A stretch of DNA of 64,000 nt from DATAXP01 sp036272935 (lineage in GTDB: Bacteria > Planctomycetota > Planctomycetia > Pirellulales > PNKZ01). Position numbers and translations under genes: made by a program. The stretch lies in contig DATAXP010000059.1 of NCBI GenBank assembly GCA_036272935.1, forward strand, positions 1-64,000. Reading direction: 5' to 3'. Under the pieces are notes generated by a model. The model did no database searches and had not been told where the DNA came from. It saw nothing but the letters and a program-made list of their open reading frames with translations. This document shows, in pieces, positions 37,578-46,932 of the stretch (the stretch's first letter is position 1; each line of letters opens with the position of its first letter).

Positions 37578-38373
37578 ATTTCCGTTCCGCCGGCTTCGAC
37601 GAGACGCGCGCGTTGCGCATGCGCGCCAGATCGCCCTGCGCCGTCTTGAATCGCGCGACGGTCAGGCTTGCCGACTCGGGCTTGGTGATCGTCGCCCAAT
37701 CAATCGCGTTGGCGACCTGTCGGATCAGCTCCGCCGAGGGGCGATCCAACTCGCGCGCCTGGTGCTCGAAGCCGATCATCATCTTGCCCGCCTCGGTGCC
37801 GTTCATCCGCGCGAAGCAGTCGGCTTGCAATGACCAGACGGCCGACGCCTCGGCGCGGCGCTCGTCGGGCACGCCTAGCCGCTGCATCTCGTGGTTCATC
37901 TGCTCCAGTAGCTTCGCGAGACGCTCGGCCTGCTCGTCGGCGGGCAGGGCGTTACAGTCGCGATGCGAGCGCTCCCAATGTTCGACCAACTCGGCCAGTA
38001 CGGCGTCGTTGTCGACGGTTTCGCGCAGTCGCCGATACATGGCGAACTTCCGCAGCCGCAGCGAGAGATAATCGACCAGGTCCACGACGTGCTCATCGCC
38101 GCCGTCGAACAGCTTCTTGTAAAAGCCTTCCTGCACCGAGTTGAAGAACTTCAGCGTCTGACGGCGTGATGACTCGTCACCCTGCGTGAAATCCTTGCCC
38201 GACAGATACGCGTGCATCGAGCCCCAAAAGTCTTCCATCTCCTGGATCGCGGCGGCTAGCTCGTCAGCCGTCACCGTGATGCCGAACTCGGTGGTGGTCT
38301 GCAACGGCTCGTCGGCCGCCAGACGCGCCGCACCGGCCAGCCAACAGCACACCAGCAAGCATGATCGTCGCAT
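37576..38373 (-). CDS. Exported helical protein of unknown function
   Basis: A 265-residue protein. The start is set at 38373 (MRRSCLLVCCWLAGAARLAA), which begins a signal peptide; the longer open frame runs through a palindromic repeat and is rejected. The mature part is charged and helical (ADELAAAIQEMEDFWGSMHA, ELVEHWERSHRDCNALPADE). No domain is recognised. It lies downstream of the M48 protease gene on the same strand but is separated by 292 bases and a strong hairpin, so it is probably an independent unit. Confidence 0.6.
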   Translation of the reverse strand: MRRSCLLVCCWLAGAARLAADEPLQTTTEFGITVTADELAAAIQEMEDFWGSMHAYLSGKDFTQGDESSRRQTLKFFNSVQEGFYKKLFDGGDEHVVDLVDYLSLRLRKFAMYRRLRETVDNDAVLAELVEHWERSHRDCNALPADEQAERLAKLLEQMNHEMQRLGVPDERRAEASAVWSLQADCFARMNGTEAGKMMIGFEHQARELDRPSAELIRQVANAIDWATITKPESASLTVARFKTAQGDLARMRNARVSSKPAERK

Positions 38374-38520
38374 CGAGGCGGTCCTTTGGGCTTCGGTCCG
38401 TGTGCGTGCAGCATCGGCGCGAGCTGCGCCAAGGGTGCGAAGTGTACCGATCGCTGCCGGCCGCGGCCAGAGCACCTGCGTGCTAGCAGTTGCGCAAAGT
38501 CTAGCGCCGCTCTGAAGACC

Positions 38521-38590
38521 GCGTGGGGCAGACATTCGTGTCTGCCGCGACAGTCGCGGCCGAAGGCAGGCAGGAATGTCTGCCCCACGC
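38521..38590. repeat. 70-bp palindromic element with perfect 17-bp terminal arms
   Basis: GCGTGGGGCAGACATTC (38521-38537) and its exact complement GAATGTCTGCCCCACGC (38574-38590) bound an interior with further pairing (gcgac-a-gtcgc; gtctgcc/ggcaggc). It has the look of a small non-autonomous element such as a REP or MITE. It fills the middle of the 292-base gap between two same-strand genes; nothing else is seen there. Confidence 0.75.
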
Positions 38591-38665
38591 GACCAACGAG
38601 TTGGCTTGCCGTTTTCGGACAGATTCCCAGCTGCGATGAACAGCGCGGCCAGCCAGCAGCGGGAC

Positions 38666-39916
38666 TCACGGCAGCGGTGATTGCTGCGCGGCAAGCGCCT
38701 CGAGGCGCTTCAGCCGATCGTCCTGCGACGGATGCGTCTCGAAGTGTTGATGAACGCGGCGGAACACGGTCCCCGCCGGCGACGTTGATCCGGTGTCCTG
38801 GTCGCCGCGTTGCGCCTGCCGATCGTGCAGATATTGGTTGAAACGCCGCGGAAACGACAGCGCCTGGTCAGCCGTCTGCCCGGCGGCACGCACCGCCTTG
38901 AATGCGTAGGCATCGGCGTCGTATTCCTGGTCCTTCGTGAAGCTGCGCGTCGCCAGGTTGTTGAGCACGGCCACGACGTTACCCGCCGTTGCATTGGCGA
39001 CCTGCGTAGCACGTGCCGAATAGGTGAGCTGCTTGGCGCAGTGCCGCAGGTCGACATGCGCGATCTCGTGTCCCAGCACGAACTGCAATTCCTCGTCGGT
39101 CTTCACGAAATCCAGCAGTCCTTGGTGCACGTAGATATAGCCGCCGGCCAACGAAAACGCGTTGATGTCGTCGGGCTTGGTTTCCAGCGCGGTGAAGGTG
39201 TACTCGATGCCGGTTCGTTTGCGCTTAGCCAAGATGGGTGCCGCCAGGCGCACTAGCCGAGTCTGAATCTTCGCGTCGATAATTGCTTTTTGATCGGCCA
39301 GCACTTGCTCGTGCAGCTTGCGTCCCCAGTCGCGCTCTTCGGCTTCGGAAAGCTCGAGCCATTTTTGTCCCACGTTATCGCCGGCCTTGGTGACCTGCGT
39401 GGCGGCATCGAACACCCGATCGACCAGGCCGCCCGAGCTTCGCTTGTTGGCGTCGCCGTTGGGATTGCCGCGATCGCCTGAAGCGCCGCCGGTCGATCCC
39501 GCCACGTCGCCAAGCACGCTGGCCGCGTCGCCCGGCGAGGGGAGCGATCGACCGCCGGTCGCGGCGTCGGTTGCCTTGTCGCGCATGCGCCCGAGCACGT
39601 CGCTCGCCAGGTCAGCCACCGCACCGGGCAAGCTGCTCTCGCCCGCCGCACGATCGCGTACCGCGCCGATCGCCTCGGTTCCGAGTTTTTCGATCGTCGA
39701 GGCCATGCGGTCGACCGAGTCGTCAACCTTCCGCGCGCGGTCGCTGATCGGCGCGGTCGAGTCGTGGATGCCTTCGCGCACGCCTTGCGGAATCTGGTCG
39801 CGGGCAATCTCGCGCATGGCCTCGCGCGTTTGCTGGGCCTCGTAATGCACGAGCCACGCCGCGCCAAGGAGCACGACAACACCCACGAAGGCCAGGGCAA
39901 CAAGCTTGTTGTTCAT
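38666..39916 (-). CDS. M48-family zinc metalloprotease with N-terminal membrane anchor
   Basis: A 416-residue protein. The start ATG at 39916 (MNNKLVALAFVGVVVLLGAA) opens a membrane anchor (about 4-22). A low-complexity Gly/Ser/Asp linker (about 85-165) follows. The catalytic H283-E-I-A-H287 lies in LGHEIAHVDLRH, with the third ligand region EYDADAYAF further on; FSLAGGYIYVHQGLLDFV is typical of M48 peptidases such as BepA and HtpX. It would degrade or assemble envelope proteins. It is last in an apparent three-gene set, 13 bases after the WD40 gene. Confidence 0.88.
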   Translation of the reverse strand: MNNKLVALAFVGVVVLLGAAWLVHYEAQQTREAMREIARDQIPQGVREGIHDSTAPISDRARKVDDSVDRMASTIEKLGTEAIGAVRDRAAGESSLPGAVADLASDVLGRMRDKATDAATGGRSLPSPGDAASVLGDVAGSTGGASGDRGNPNGDANKRSSGGLVDRVFDAATQVTKAGDNVGQKWLELSEAEERDWGRKLHEQVLADQKAIIDAKIQTRLVRLAAPILAKRKRTGIEYTFTALETKPDDINAFSLAGGYIYVHQGLLDFVKTDEELQFVLGHEIAHVDLRHCAKQLTYSARATQVANATAGNVVAVLNNLATRSFTKDQEYDADAYAFKAVRAAGQTADQALSFPRRFNQYLHDRQAQRGDQDTGSTSPAGTVFRRVHQHFETHPSQDDRLKRLEALAAQQSPLP

Positions 39917-39929
39917 AGAATCACGCTCT

Positions 39930-42398
39930 TTAGAACTCGAAACGTCGCAGCAGAAACTCGCACATCTCCAGCGACAGCTTTTCCGGAAAATCAAACGTAC
40001 CATGCAGGATCGTCACCTTGAAGCTGCCCGAGTCGGGCTGCCAGTACGTGCGATCGTCGCGCGGCACGGTGCGCAGCACGCCGCCCGGCGGGCGCGATTG
40101 CAGGATCGAGTTGATCGAAAGCTCCAGCTTGCCCGCCAGGGGCATCGTGTGTGGCGGCAGCGGATCGTTATAGGCGACCCAGCCGACAATCCCCACCCGC
40201 ATCAACAGGGCGGCGTAATTCGATTTCACATCGACCAGTCCATAGCGATGCAACGCCGGCCGGTCCTGCCACCACTTGATCCCCTCGGGCTTCGCTGGTC
40301 GCGGCGCCCCCAGCGAAGGCTCGGCCAGCAGTTCACGGTAGAACGCCACCGGCCCCGGAGCGACGGTGCCCGTGGCCGTGACGAGCAGCGCGTCGCCGCG
40401 CTCGACCGTCACCCCCGAATCGACCGCATAGCCGGCGTCCTGCACTTCCGAGGCGGTCAGCTCGACGTCCGTTTCACGCCAGTGGATCACCCCCATCGCG
40501 AAGCGCTCGGCGGGCCGCTCGTTCACGACGCGGTCGTTGACGATCAGCTCGCTGCGGACCGAATAGTCTCCCTTAGGCCAACCCCCGGCCGGCGAGGGAA
40601 CCTGTTCGTGGAACCGTTGCTGCTTCGAGCCCGCAGCCAAGGGATGCTTTAGCTCGGCGACGATCTTGTCGCGTGCCGCCTCGTCCTTCGCGTCCTTCTT
40701 CACCGCCCCGGCTGACCGCTCGTGGTGTACGAGTTGAAAGTGCAGCACGATCCGGTCGTCGGGAACCGCAACCGGTGTCTCCAGCGCGATGTCGCACACC
40801 AGCGGCGTGGTGATCAATGCCCACGACGGCTGCTGGCCGACCGACGTGCGGCTTGCCGCGCTTCCCGTGGCGGGGAGCAGGCAGACGAAATCTCTGCCCA
40901 GCCGCAGAGCCCCGGTCTTGGGCAGCAGGCTGGAAAACGTCAACGTGCTGGTCGCCTTGAGTCCTTCCAGCGCGCCTTTAAGCTGCTGGGCGTGGGCCGC
41001 TTGTTGGTAACCTTCGAGTGCCTCGTTGCGATTGGGAAACACCGCCATCGCGCGCTGGAAGCAGCGCATCGCCTCGGCGTAATCCTCGCGCGCGGCGGCT
41101 GCCTTTCCGGCTTCGCAATCGGCAAGATACGACTCGCGGGCGCGGTCGCCGGCCGTCGCGGCCACCGTAGCCGCCAAGGCGGTCACCTGATCCAGCGAGC
41201 CGGGATCGGCGATCTTCGAGGCGGCGGTGAACTCGTCGGCCGCCCGCCGCGGGTTGCCGTCGGTCGCGCTTTGCCGGCCGAGCTGCATCTGCCGGGCGAA
41301 CCGTTGCCGCTGCTCGATCCGATTGCGCACCTCCTCGACCGATTGTTCGATCCGTTTGCGCTCGACCTGCGATGGCGCACCAAGGTTCCATAGCCGCACG
41401 GTGTGGTCGAACGATCCGGTGGCGGCGACGGCCCCGTTGGGAAAAAAAACGTCACAGGTCAGCGCGTCGCTGTGGCCGGTGAAGGTGCGCATCACGCCGC
41501 CATCTTCGCACGAGATCAGCCTGGCCAGCCGATCGCTCGAGCCGCAGAGGATGCGCGTTCCGCCGGGACTGACGGCCACGGCGGTCGGCCGGGCCGGCGC
41601 GCTCATCGGAGTCCAGGTGGCGATGGGCTGTTGCGATTCCAAGTCCCACCAGCGCACGGTGCCGTCGTCGCTGCACGAGGCGGCACGCATCTCGACGGGG
41701 GAAATGGCCGCCGATCGCACAGGTCCCGAGTGTCCTTCGAGCCGCGCCAGTTCCCGGAAGGTTGCGACGTCCCAAACGTGCAGCATGCCGGTCGATTCGC
41801 CGGTGATCGCCCGCCGGCCGTCGGCACTGATGGCCAGGCACAGAATCTTTCCTCGCAACAGTTCGCGCTTTTGCGAGGCAGACTTGTTCAACAGGTCCCA
41901 CAGAATCAATTGGCCGTCGTCGCCGCACGAGAGTAGATGCGATTGCGCCGGATAGTAAGCCACGCCGGTCACGGCCCCCTGGTGTCCGCTAAGCGAGAAC
42001 TCTTCGGTGCCCGTCGTGGCGTTCCACACTCGGACGACGCCATCGTCGCCGCCGCTGGCGACCTGCCGCGAGTCGGGGCTGATCGCGACGGCGTTGATTC
42101 GCCCGCGGACAGCAAGCATGCCGCGCGGTTGCCGGCTTTGCGGGTCCCAAAGGCGGATTTCGGCGTCGTCGCCGGCACTGGCAATCAGGCTGCCATCGGG
42201 CGACGCGCCGAGGCAGTGCACCGGTCGCGCGTGCTCGGCGAATACCGCCAGTTCATCGCTGGGCGTCTCGGTCGTGCCACGGTCGCTGCTGCGCGAAACG
42301 ATCGCGGCGATCGCCCCGCCTCCCAATAGCACCATGACCGCCGCAACAACCACCACGTTGCGGCGACGGCGGCGGGTGAGCGTTGCGGAGCTTGCCAT
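39930..42398 (-). CDS. Membrane-anchored WD40-repeat protein with lectin-like C-terminal domain
   Basis: An 822-residue protein. A basic N-terminus (RRRRR) and one membrane helix (about 14-34) are followed by about seven WD40-like blades (about 50-340; DGSLIASAGDDAEIRLWDPQ, AVAATGSFDHTVRLWNLG). A TPR-like helical part (about 370-475) comes next. The C-terminus ends with a segment (GDALLVTATGTVAPGP, then NYAALLMRVGIVGWVAYND and SGSFKVTI) that resembles the PA-IL/LecA beta-sandwich, a suggestion from pattern only. It is likely a scaffold on the outer face of the membrane. It lies 43 bases after one gene and 13 before the M48 gene. Confidence 0.82.
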   Translation of the reverse strand: MASSATLTRRRRRNVVVVAAVMVLLGGGAIAAIVSRSSDRGTTETPSDELAVFAEHARPVHCLGASPDGSLIASAGDDAEIRLWDPQSRQPRGMLAVRGRINAVAISPDSRQVASGGDDGVVRVWNATTGTEEFSLSGHQGAVTGVAYYPAQSHLLSCGDDGQLILWDLLNKSASQKRELLRGKILCLAISADGRRAITGESTGMLHVWDVATFRELARLEGHSGPVRSAAISPVEMRAASCSDDGTVRWWDLESQQPIATWTPMSAPARPTAVAVSPGGTRILCGSSDRLARLISCEDGGVMRTFTGHSDALTCDVFFPNGAVAATGSFDHTVRLWNLGAPSQVERKRIEQSVEEVRNRIEQRQRFARQMQLGRQSATDGNPRRAADEFTAASKIADPGSLDQVTALAATVAATAGDRARESYLADCEAGKAAAAREDYAEAMRCFQRAMAVFPNRNEALEGYQQAAHAQQLKGALEGLKATSTLTFSSLLPKTGALRLGRDFVCLLPATGSAASRTSVGQQPSWALITTPLVCDIALETPVAVPDDRIVLHFQLVHHERSAGAVKKDAKDEAARDKIVAELKHPLAAGSKQQRFHEQVPSPAGGWPKGDYSVRSELIVNDRVVNERPAERFAMGVIHWRETDVELTASEVQDAGYAVDSGVTVERGDALLVTATGTVAPGPVAFYRELLAEPSLGAPRPAKPEGIKWWQDRPALHRYGLVDVKSNYAALLMRVGIVGWVAYNDPLPPHTMPLAGKLELSINSILQSRPPGGVLRTVPRDDRTYWQPDSGSFKVTILHGTFDFPEKLSLEMCEFLLRRFEF

Positions 42399-42441
42399 AT
42401 TGGGGAATCGCGTGTGCGCTCGCAGATCGATCGGTGCGACA

Positions 42442-44643
42442 CTATTTGGTGGCTGTTGCTGGCGCGGGCATCCGCAGGCAGCGCGGCAAGGTGCCGAACT
42501 CGCCGTCGAGCGTCTTGGTCAACGACTCCCACTCGGGACGCTGGCGGCGAAACGTCGCCAAGGCTGCGGCCATGAATCGGAAATTCCACGAATCGACGCC
42601 GCGTTTCAGCAGATCGCGGCGCGCGCCGTTGAGTTGCTTGGTGATCGTCACGTCGTAGACGGTGGCCAGATCGAACGCCAGCACGCAATACTCGTCGAGC
42701 ATCTTCACATAGCGGGTGATCCTTTCCAACTCGGGACCGAACGCTGCGTCGGCACTGGCACTCATCCTGAGCGTCCCGAGCAATTCGGCCAGCGACTTTC
42801 GCTGTGCGCCGTCGGCGCTCCACTCGCCGGGATCGACATCCTTGGGTAGTTTTGAGAAATCGCGCACCGCTACCTGTAAGCCCTTGTCGGAATCGGGCGA
42901 GACGTCGTCCTTCTTCAACGCGATCAAATTACCGTCAAGCACCTTGACGATCGACGCGAGCAGGGCTGTTTGCTTTCGCCGGGTTGCGTCGGCCGCAAGG
43001 AATTGCTCGATGAACGCTGGCCGCAGCAGTTGGCGCATCGCCCAGGCGCGGCTCGACTCGTCTCCGCCGAGCGCAACTTTCATCAACGGCAGCCGCACGC
43101 GCTCGTCGGCGATCATCTCAAGCGACGCCTTGTCATACTTTGTCGTCACAGCGTTCAGATCGTTGGCGTTGGCCAGCACAGCCGCCGCCAGGTCCACGCT
43201 GCGCGAATCGTCAGCCGGCAGCAGATCGTTCACCAGGGCGGTGCTGTCGGGGATCGGTGCGTCGCGCAGCCGCTTGCCGACGGCCTCGGCATCGATCTCC
43301 GAGCGATCGTCGCGATAGATTGCCAGCGCCACGCCGCGGAGCGTCGCATCGCCGTAAAGCAACATCTGCTGGGCGATGCGCCCGGCCAACGGCGGCTCGT
43401 CGCGGAAGAACTCCTGGAGTTCGGCTTCGGAAATCGCTGGCGGGACCACCATGCGGTGCCTGTCGAGCAACACCTTGGCTAGCGGGTAAGCAGCTCGCGA
43501 TCGGCATTGGACGATCGCGGCGATCACATCCCCCGCGTGGTCGCTGAGCAGTCCGGCGTCGCACTCGCGCTCGATGGCACGCGCCTGCTCGGAAGTAAGC
43601 GCCGGCAACTGAGCGCGCACCAGCGCCAACCGCTCCTCGGCGTTGCGACACTGCGCCGCCGCGAACGCAGCGATCGGCTGATACGCTGCCGGACTGGCGG
43701 CGACGAGGGCAATCAATGCTGGAAGTTTTGCGTGGTCGAATCGCCGGGGGTCGGCTTCGAGCGCACGGGTTGCTGCCTCGATCGAGGTGCTTTCGCTCGA
43801 GACCAACAGCGACCAGCACAGCTCACTTAGGCGCGGCGGAGATTCGCGCGTCAACCGTTCGACAGCGAGGCGCGAGCCCGCCTTGTGGCCGCTGCGCGCC
43901 AATGCAGTCAGCGCCGTCCATGCCAGGTCGGCATTCTTCGACTCGGCAAGCTCGGCCGCGCGATCGACTGCTTCGGGGGACAATTCGGTACGGCGATCCT
44001 GCTTGCACGCCGCTTCGAGTTCGCGGAGGGCCTTGATCTCGACGATTGCCGCGGCGTCGTAGTTCTTGCTTCCCGAACCAGCCGCCCGCCGCAGCCGCTC
44101 GAGCGTTCGCGTCATCGCCGCCAGATTCGTCGCTGCTTCATCCGCCGCCGCGCGCTCGGCGCGCAGCGCCAGCAGCGTCTCGCTTTGCTGCTCGGCCGAA
44201 CCGGATTCGAGCAACAGTTGACGGTCGATCTTTTCCGACCGCTCACGCTCGATCGACGCAATCGAGGTGAGATCGCGATCGAGCTCGTCGATCGTTCGCG
44301 CGGCATCGCTCGACGAGCCTGGTGCCGACGCATTGAGCTCGGCGATGAACTCGTCGGCGTTGTGGTAGCGCGCTTGCGAGCGCAGCGCACTGCTGTCGAT
44401 CATCAGCGATTTTTCTGCCTTGGCGGCGCGCTCGTTCCACTGCTGCTGAAGCCGAGGAACCGGATCGGGCCCCAAGCCGCCGCTCGACGTTGATCCGGTC
44501 GACGAAAAGACAGCCACCGCGCCGCAGAGGGCCGCGCCCAAGATCAGCAGTCCGGCAATCCCGCCGTACCACGTGGCTCGGAAACGCCCTCGCGGCGAAG
44601 GTGCCTGGGGCGATGTGGATGTGCCGCGTACCGACGATTGCAT
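42442..44643 (-). CDS. Large membrane-anchored helical protein of unknown function
   Basis: A 733-residue protein. The start is placed at 44643 (MQSSVRGTSTSPQAPSPRGR); upstream frame is not conserved-looking. A proline/serine-rich N-terminus precedes one membrane helix (about 27-47). The rest is alanine-rich and helical, with coiled-coil stretches (RTIDELDRDLTSIASIERER) and a long region of repeated helical pairs (about 150-560) that could be HEAT-like. No catalytic motif is visible. It is first in a set with the WD40 and M48 genes and diverges from the SHD1 pseudo-protease gene (278-base gap, no gene seen in it). Confidence 0.65.
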   Translation of the reverse strand: MQSSVRGTSTSPQAPSPRGRFRATWYGGIAGLLILGAALCGAVAVFSSTGSTSSGGLGPDPVPRLQQQWNERAAKAEKSLMIDSSALRSQARYHNADEFIAELNASAPGSSSDAARTIDELDRDLTSIASIERERSEKIDRQLLLESGSAEQQSETLLALRAERAAADEAATNLAAMTRTLERLRRAAGSGSKNYDAAAIVEIKALRELEAACKQDRRTELSPEAVDRAAELAESKNADLAWTALTALARSGHKAGSRLAVERLTRESPPRLSELCWSLLVSSESTSIEAATRALEADPRRFDHAKLPALIALVAASPAAYQPIAAFAAAQCRNAEERLALVRAQLPALTSEQARAIERECDAGLLSDHAGDVIAAIVQCRSRAAYPLAKVLLDRHRMVVPPAISEAELQEFFRDEPPLAGRIAQQMLLYGDATLRGVALAIYRDDRSEIDAEAVGKRLRDAPIPDSTALVNDLLPADDSRSVDLAAAVLANANDLNAVTTKYDKASLEMIADERVRLPLMKVALGGDESSRAWAMRQLLRPAFIEQFLAADATRRKQTALLASIVKVLDGNLIALKKDDVSPDSDKGLQVAVRDFSKLPKDVDPGEWSADGAQRKSLAELLGTLRMSASADAAFGPELERITRYVKMLDEYCVLAFDLATVYDVTITKQLNGARRDLLKRGVDSWNFRFMAAALATFRRQRPEWESLTKTLDGEFGTLPRCLRMPAPATATK

Positions 44644-44921
44644 TGAACATGCCCTGTTGCGCGCGGCTCGACGGGGTCCGAAAGGCCGCTCCCGATCGCA
44701 ATTGCATGATAAAACTGTCGACCACAGACCGCAAGTTTTACCGAACCGCCAGGCTCGCGCGACGCCGTCTGGGTCCGATTCGGAAACGCGGAAAAAAACC
44801 TTTACTTTCCCGCGGATCACCGTCTAGCATAACGAAATTCTGCGGACGCCGACGGCGCGGTTTGGTGCCGAGGTTCACGTGCTGGGAACACGATTATCTC
44901 CAACCCGGGAAAGGGGCACGC

Positions 44922-46928
44922 ATGCGTAAGCAAGCGACATTGGTTGCGATGACATTGGTAGTCGTTTGCGTTTCGTATCTCGTCGCCCATGGCGAGTACC
45001 GTACTTGGACCGCCAACGGTGGACTCCACACCACGCTTGCCGAGTTCGTCGAGTTGAAGCCGGACGGCATGGTCGCCTTGCGTAAGAAAGACGGCCCGGT
45101 GATCAATGTGCCGCTCGACAAGCTCAGCGACGCCGACAAGGCGTTCGTTCGCCAGGCCACCGGCACGACCCCCTCGACCGGAACAAAATCATCGACCGCA
45201 GCAACGCCGCAACCGGTCGTCGATCCCAAACAGCCGAAGAAAAGCGAGGCCGACGCGACCCGCGCGCTCAAAGCGGTCGTTGCCGAGGCCGAGGAGTGCA
45301 GAACTGCCGACGAGGCAGCGCTGCTGCTGACGATGTTCTTGTCGGACGGCTCGATTCCCGACAGCGTGCGCACCGCCGCCCAGGAAAAGGCCGCCGAATG
45401 GCAAGGCATGGTCGACAAAGGACTGGTGCGCCTGGGCCGCAAATGGTGTACGGTCGATGAGGTGCGCAATGCGCGAGTCCAGGCCTCGTTCCTCATCAAC
45501 CAAGGTCTGGAAATGGTGCGGCTTAGCCAGGACCGCATCGCTTTGGAGAAATTGCTCGAGGCCAGCAAGACCGACCCCGACGGCATCCAGGCCGACTTCG
45601 TGATCGCCACCGTGTATGCTCTGGCAGCCCGTAATTTCGACAAGGCCAACCAGCACTACGAGGTCTGCCTGCGCCGCGATCCGCAAAACGTCGCCGTGCT
45701 CAACAACCTGGCGCTGGTCGAAATTCGCCTTGGCCAGCAGGCCGAGGCCGTGCAGCACTGGAAGAAGGCGGCCGGCATCCGCTACGACCAGCGGCTGGCG
45801 CAGAATATCGGCCGCCTGCTCGACCAGGCCGGCAAGCGGAAGATCATGGTGCCGCCGTCGGTGCTCAGCCAGTTGAGCGACGTGTACGCCTCGATGGTGG
45901 TGACGAACAAAGTGTTCGGTGCCGACAAGCATCGCGGCTGGCAGTATTTGCTGGTGCCGATCGACTCGCTGGAAGAGGCCGCCGCCGATCCGTCGCTGGC
46001 CGCATCGGCCGCCAGCGGCTCGCCCGACGAGATGATCCCGATCGGCTCGGGGGCCGGATTCGTCGTGTTCGGTAACTATATTCTCACCAATCGCAACTTC
46101 ACCAAGGGTGCTTCCGACTTCCAGGTTTCGAATCCCAACGACAAAGGAAGCATGCTGCCGGCCACGTTGGTCGCTTCGAGCAAAGACAGCGACCTGGCCG
46201 TGCTGAAGTGCGACGCCCTGAACTGCCCGCCGCTGCCGATCGATGACGATCTGGTGTTCCGCGTCGGCAGCGAAGTTTGCGTGACCAGCTTCGGCCTGTC
46301 GGATGTGATGGGCATGAACGTCAAGTCGACGCACGGCAACATCATGTTTCCGCCCAGCACCTCGGCCTGGAACATGGTGCAGTACAACGCCACGGACCCG
46401 GGCCGCGGCGGCGGACCGGTGTCCGACAGCATGGGCAATGTGGTCGCGATCCACTGCAAAGGGTTCGATGCCTCGGCGGTGCACTACTGCGCGGGCATTC
46501 CCATGGTGCGCGCCAAGCACTTCCTGCAAGAATCGATCGAAGGCTTTCAGCCGACGCCGCGCAACAAGGCCGATCAGCCGTGGGGCCAAATCGAGCAGCA
46601 GGCCGCCAAGAGCACCGTCTCGGTGGTTGCGCGTGGCAAAGCGCAAGACGTCGGCTTGTCGAAGCGGCTCGGCGACGGTTACCTGCAAGACAACTCGTGC
46701 GTCTTCTGCAACGGCAAAACGAAGGTGAAGTGCCCCGCCCCCGGCTGCTCGCGCGGCACCGTGCCACGGCAGCAGACCGTGGCGAGCACGGAGCCGATCA
46801 GCGGCCGCAGAATCACCGAGACACAGACGATCCGCGTTCCCTGCTCACACTGCCACGGCAGCGGCACGGTGACCTGCCCCGACTGCCACGGCTCGGGGAT
46901 CGACCGCAGCCTGGTCTCCGGTCGATAG
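44922..46928 (+). CDS. SHD1-TPR-HtrA-like protein with degenerate active site and C-terminal zinc-ribbon region
   Basis: A 668-residue exported or anchored protein (hydrophobic leader 6-22). SHD1-like domain about 25-80 (WTANGGLHTTLAEFVELK). TPR-like repeats about 190-285. A trypsin/HtrA-like fold covers about 373-540: GSGAGFVVFGNYILTNRNF corresponds to the usual LTNxHV, so His is replaced by Asn392; D424 is kept in DSDLAVLK; GRGGGP replaces GNSGGP, so the Ser is Gly496. It should be proteolytically dead. The C-terminus has CVFC, CSHCHGSG and CPDCHGSG cysteine pairs as in DnaJ zinc modules. The ATG at 44922 follows ggaaaggggc. Confidence 0.82.
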   Translation: MRKQATLVAMTLVVVCVSYLVAHGEYRTWTANGGLHTTLAEFVELKPDGMVALRKKDGPVINVPLDKLSDADKAFVRQATGTTPSTGTKSSTAATPQPVVDPKQPKKSEADATRALKAVVAEAEECRTADEAALLLTMFLSDGSIPDSVRTAAQEKAAEWQGMVDKGLVRLGRKWCTVDEVRNARVQASFLINQGLEMVRLSQDRIALEKLLEASKTDPDGIQADFVIATVYALAARNFDKANQHYEVCLRRDPQNVAVLNNLALVEIRLGQQAEAVQHWKKAAGIRYDQRLAQNIGRLLDQAGKRKIMVPPSVLSQLSDVYASMVVTNKVFGADKHRGWQYLLVPIDSLEEAAADPSLAASAASGSPDEMIPIGSGAGFVVFGNYILTNRNFTKGASDFQVSNPNDKGSMLPATLVASSKDSDLAVLKCDALNCPPLPIDDDLVFRVGSEVCVTSFGLSDVMGMNVKSTHGNIMFPPSTSAWNMVQYNATDPGRGGGPVSDSMGNVVAIHCKGFDASAVHYCAGIPMVRAKHFLQESIEGFQPTPRNKADQPWGQIEQQAAKSTVSVVARGKAQDVGLSKRLGDGYLQDNSCVFCNGKTKVKCPAPGCSRGTVPRQQTVASTEPISGRRITETQTIRVPCSHCHGSGTVTCPDCHGSGIDRSLVSGR

Positions 46929-46932
46929 GCGT

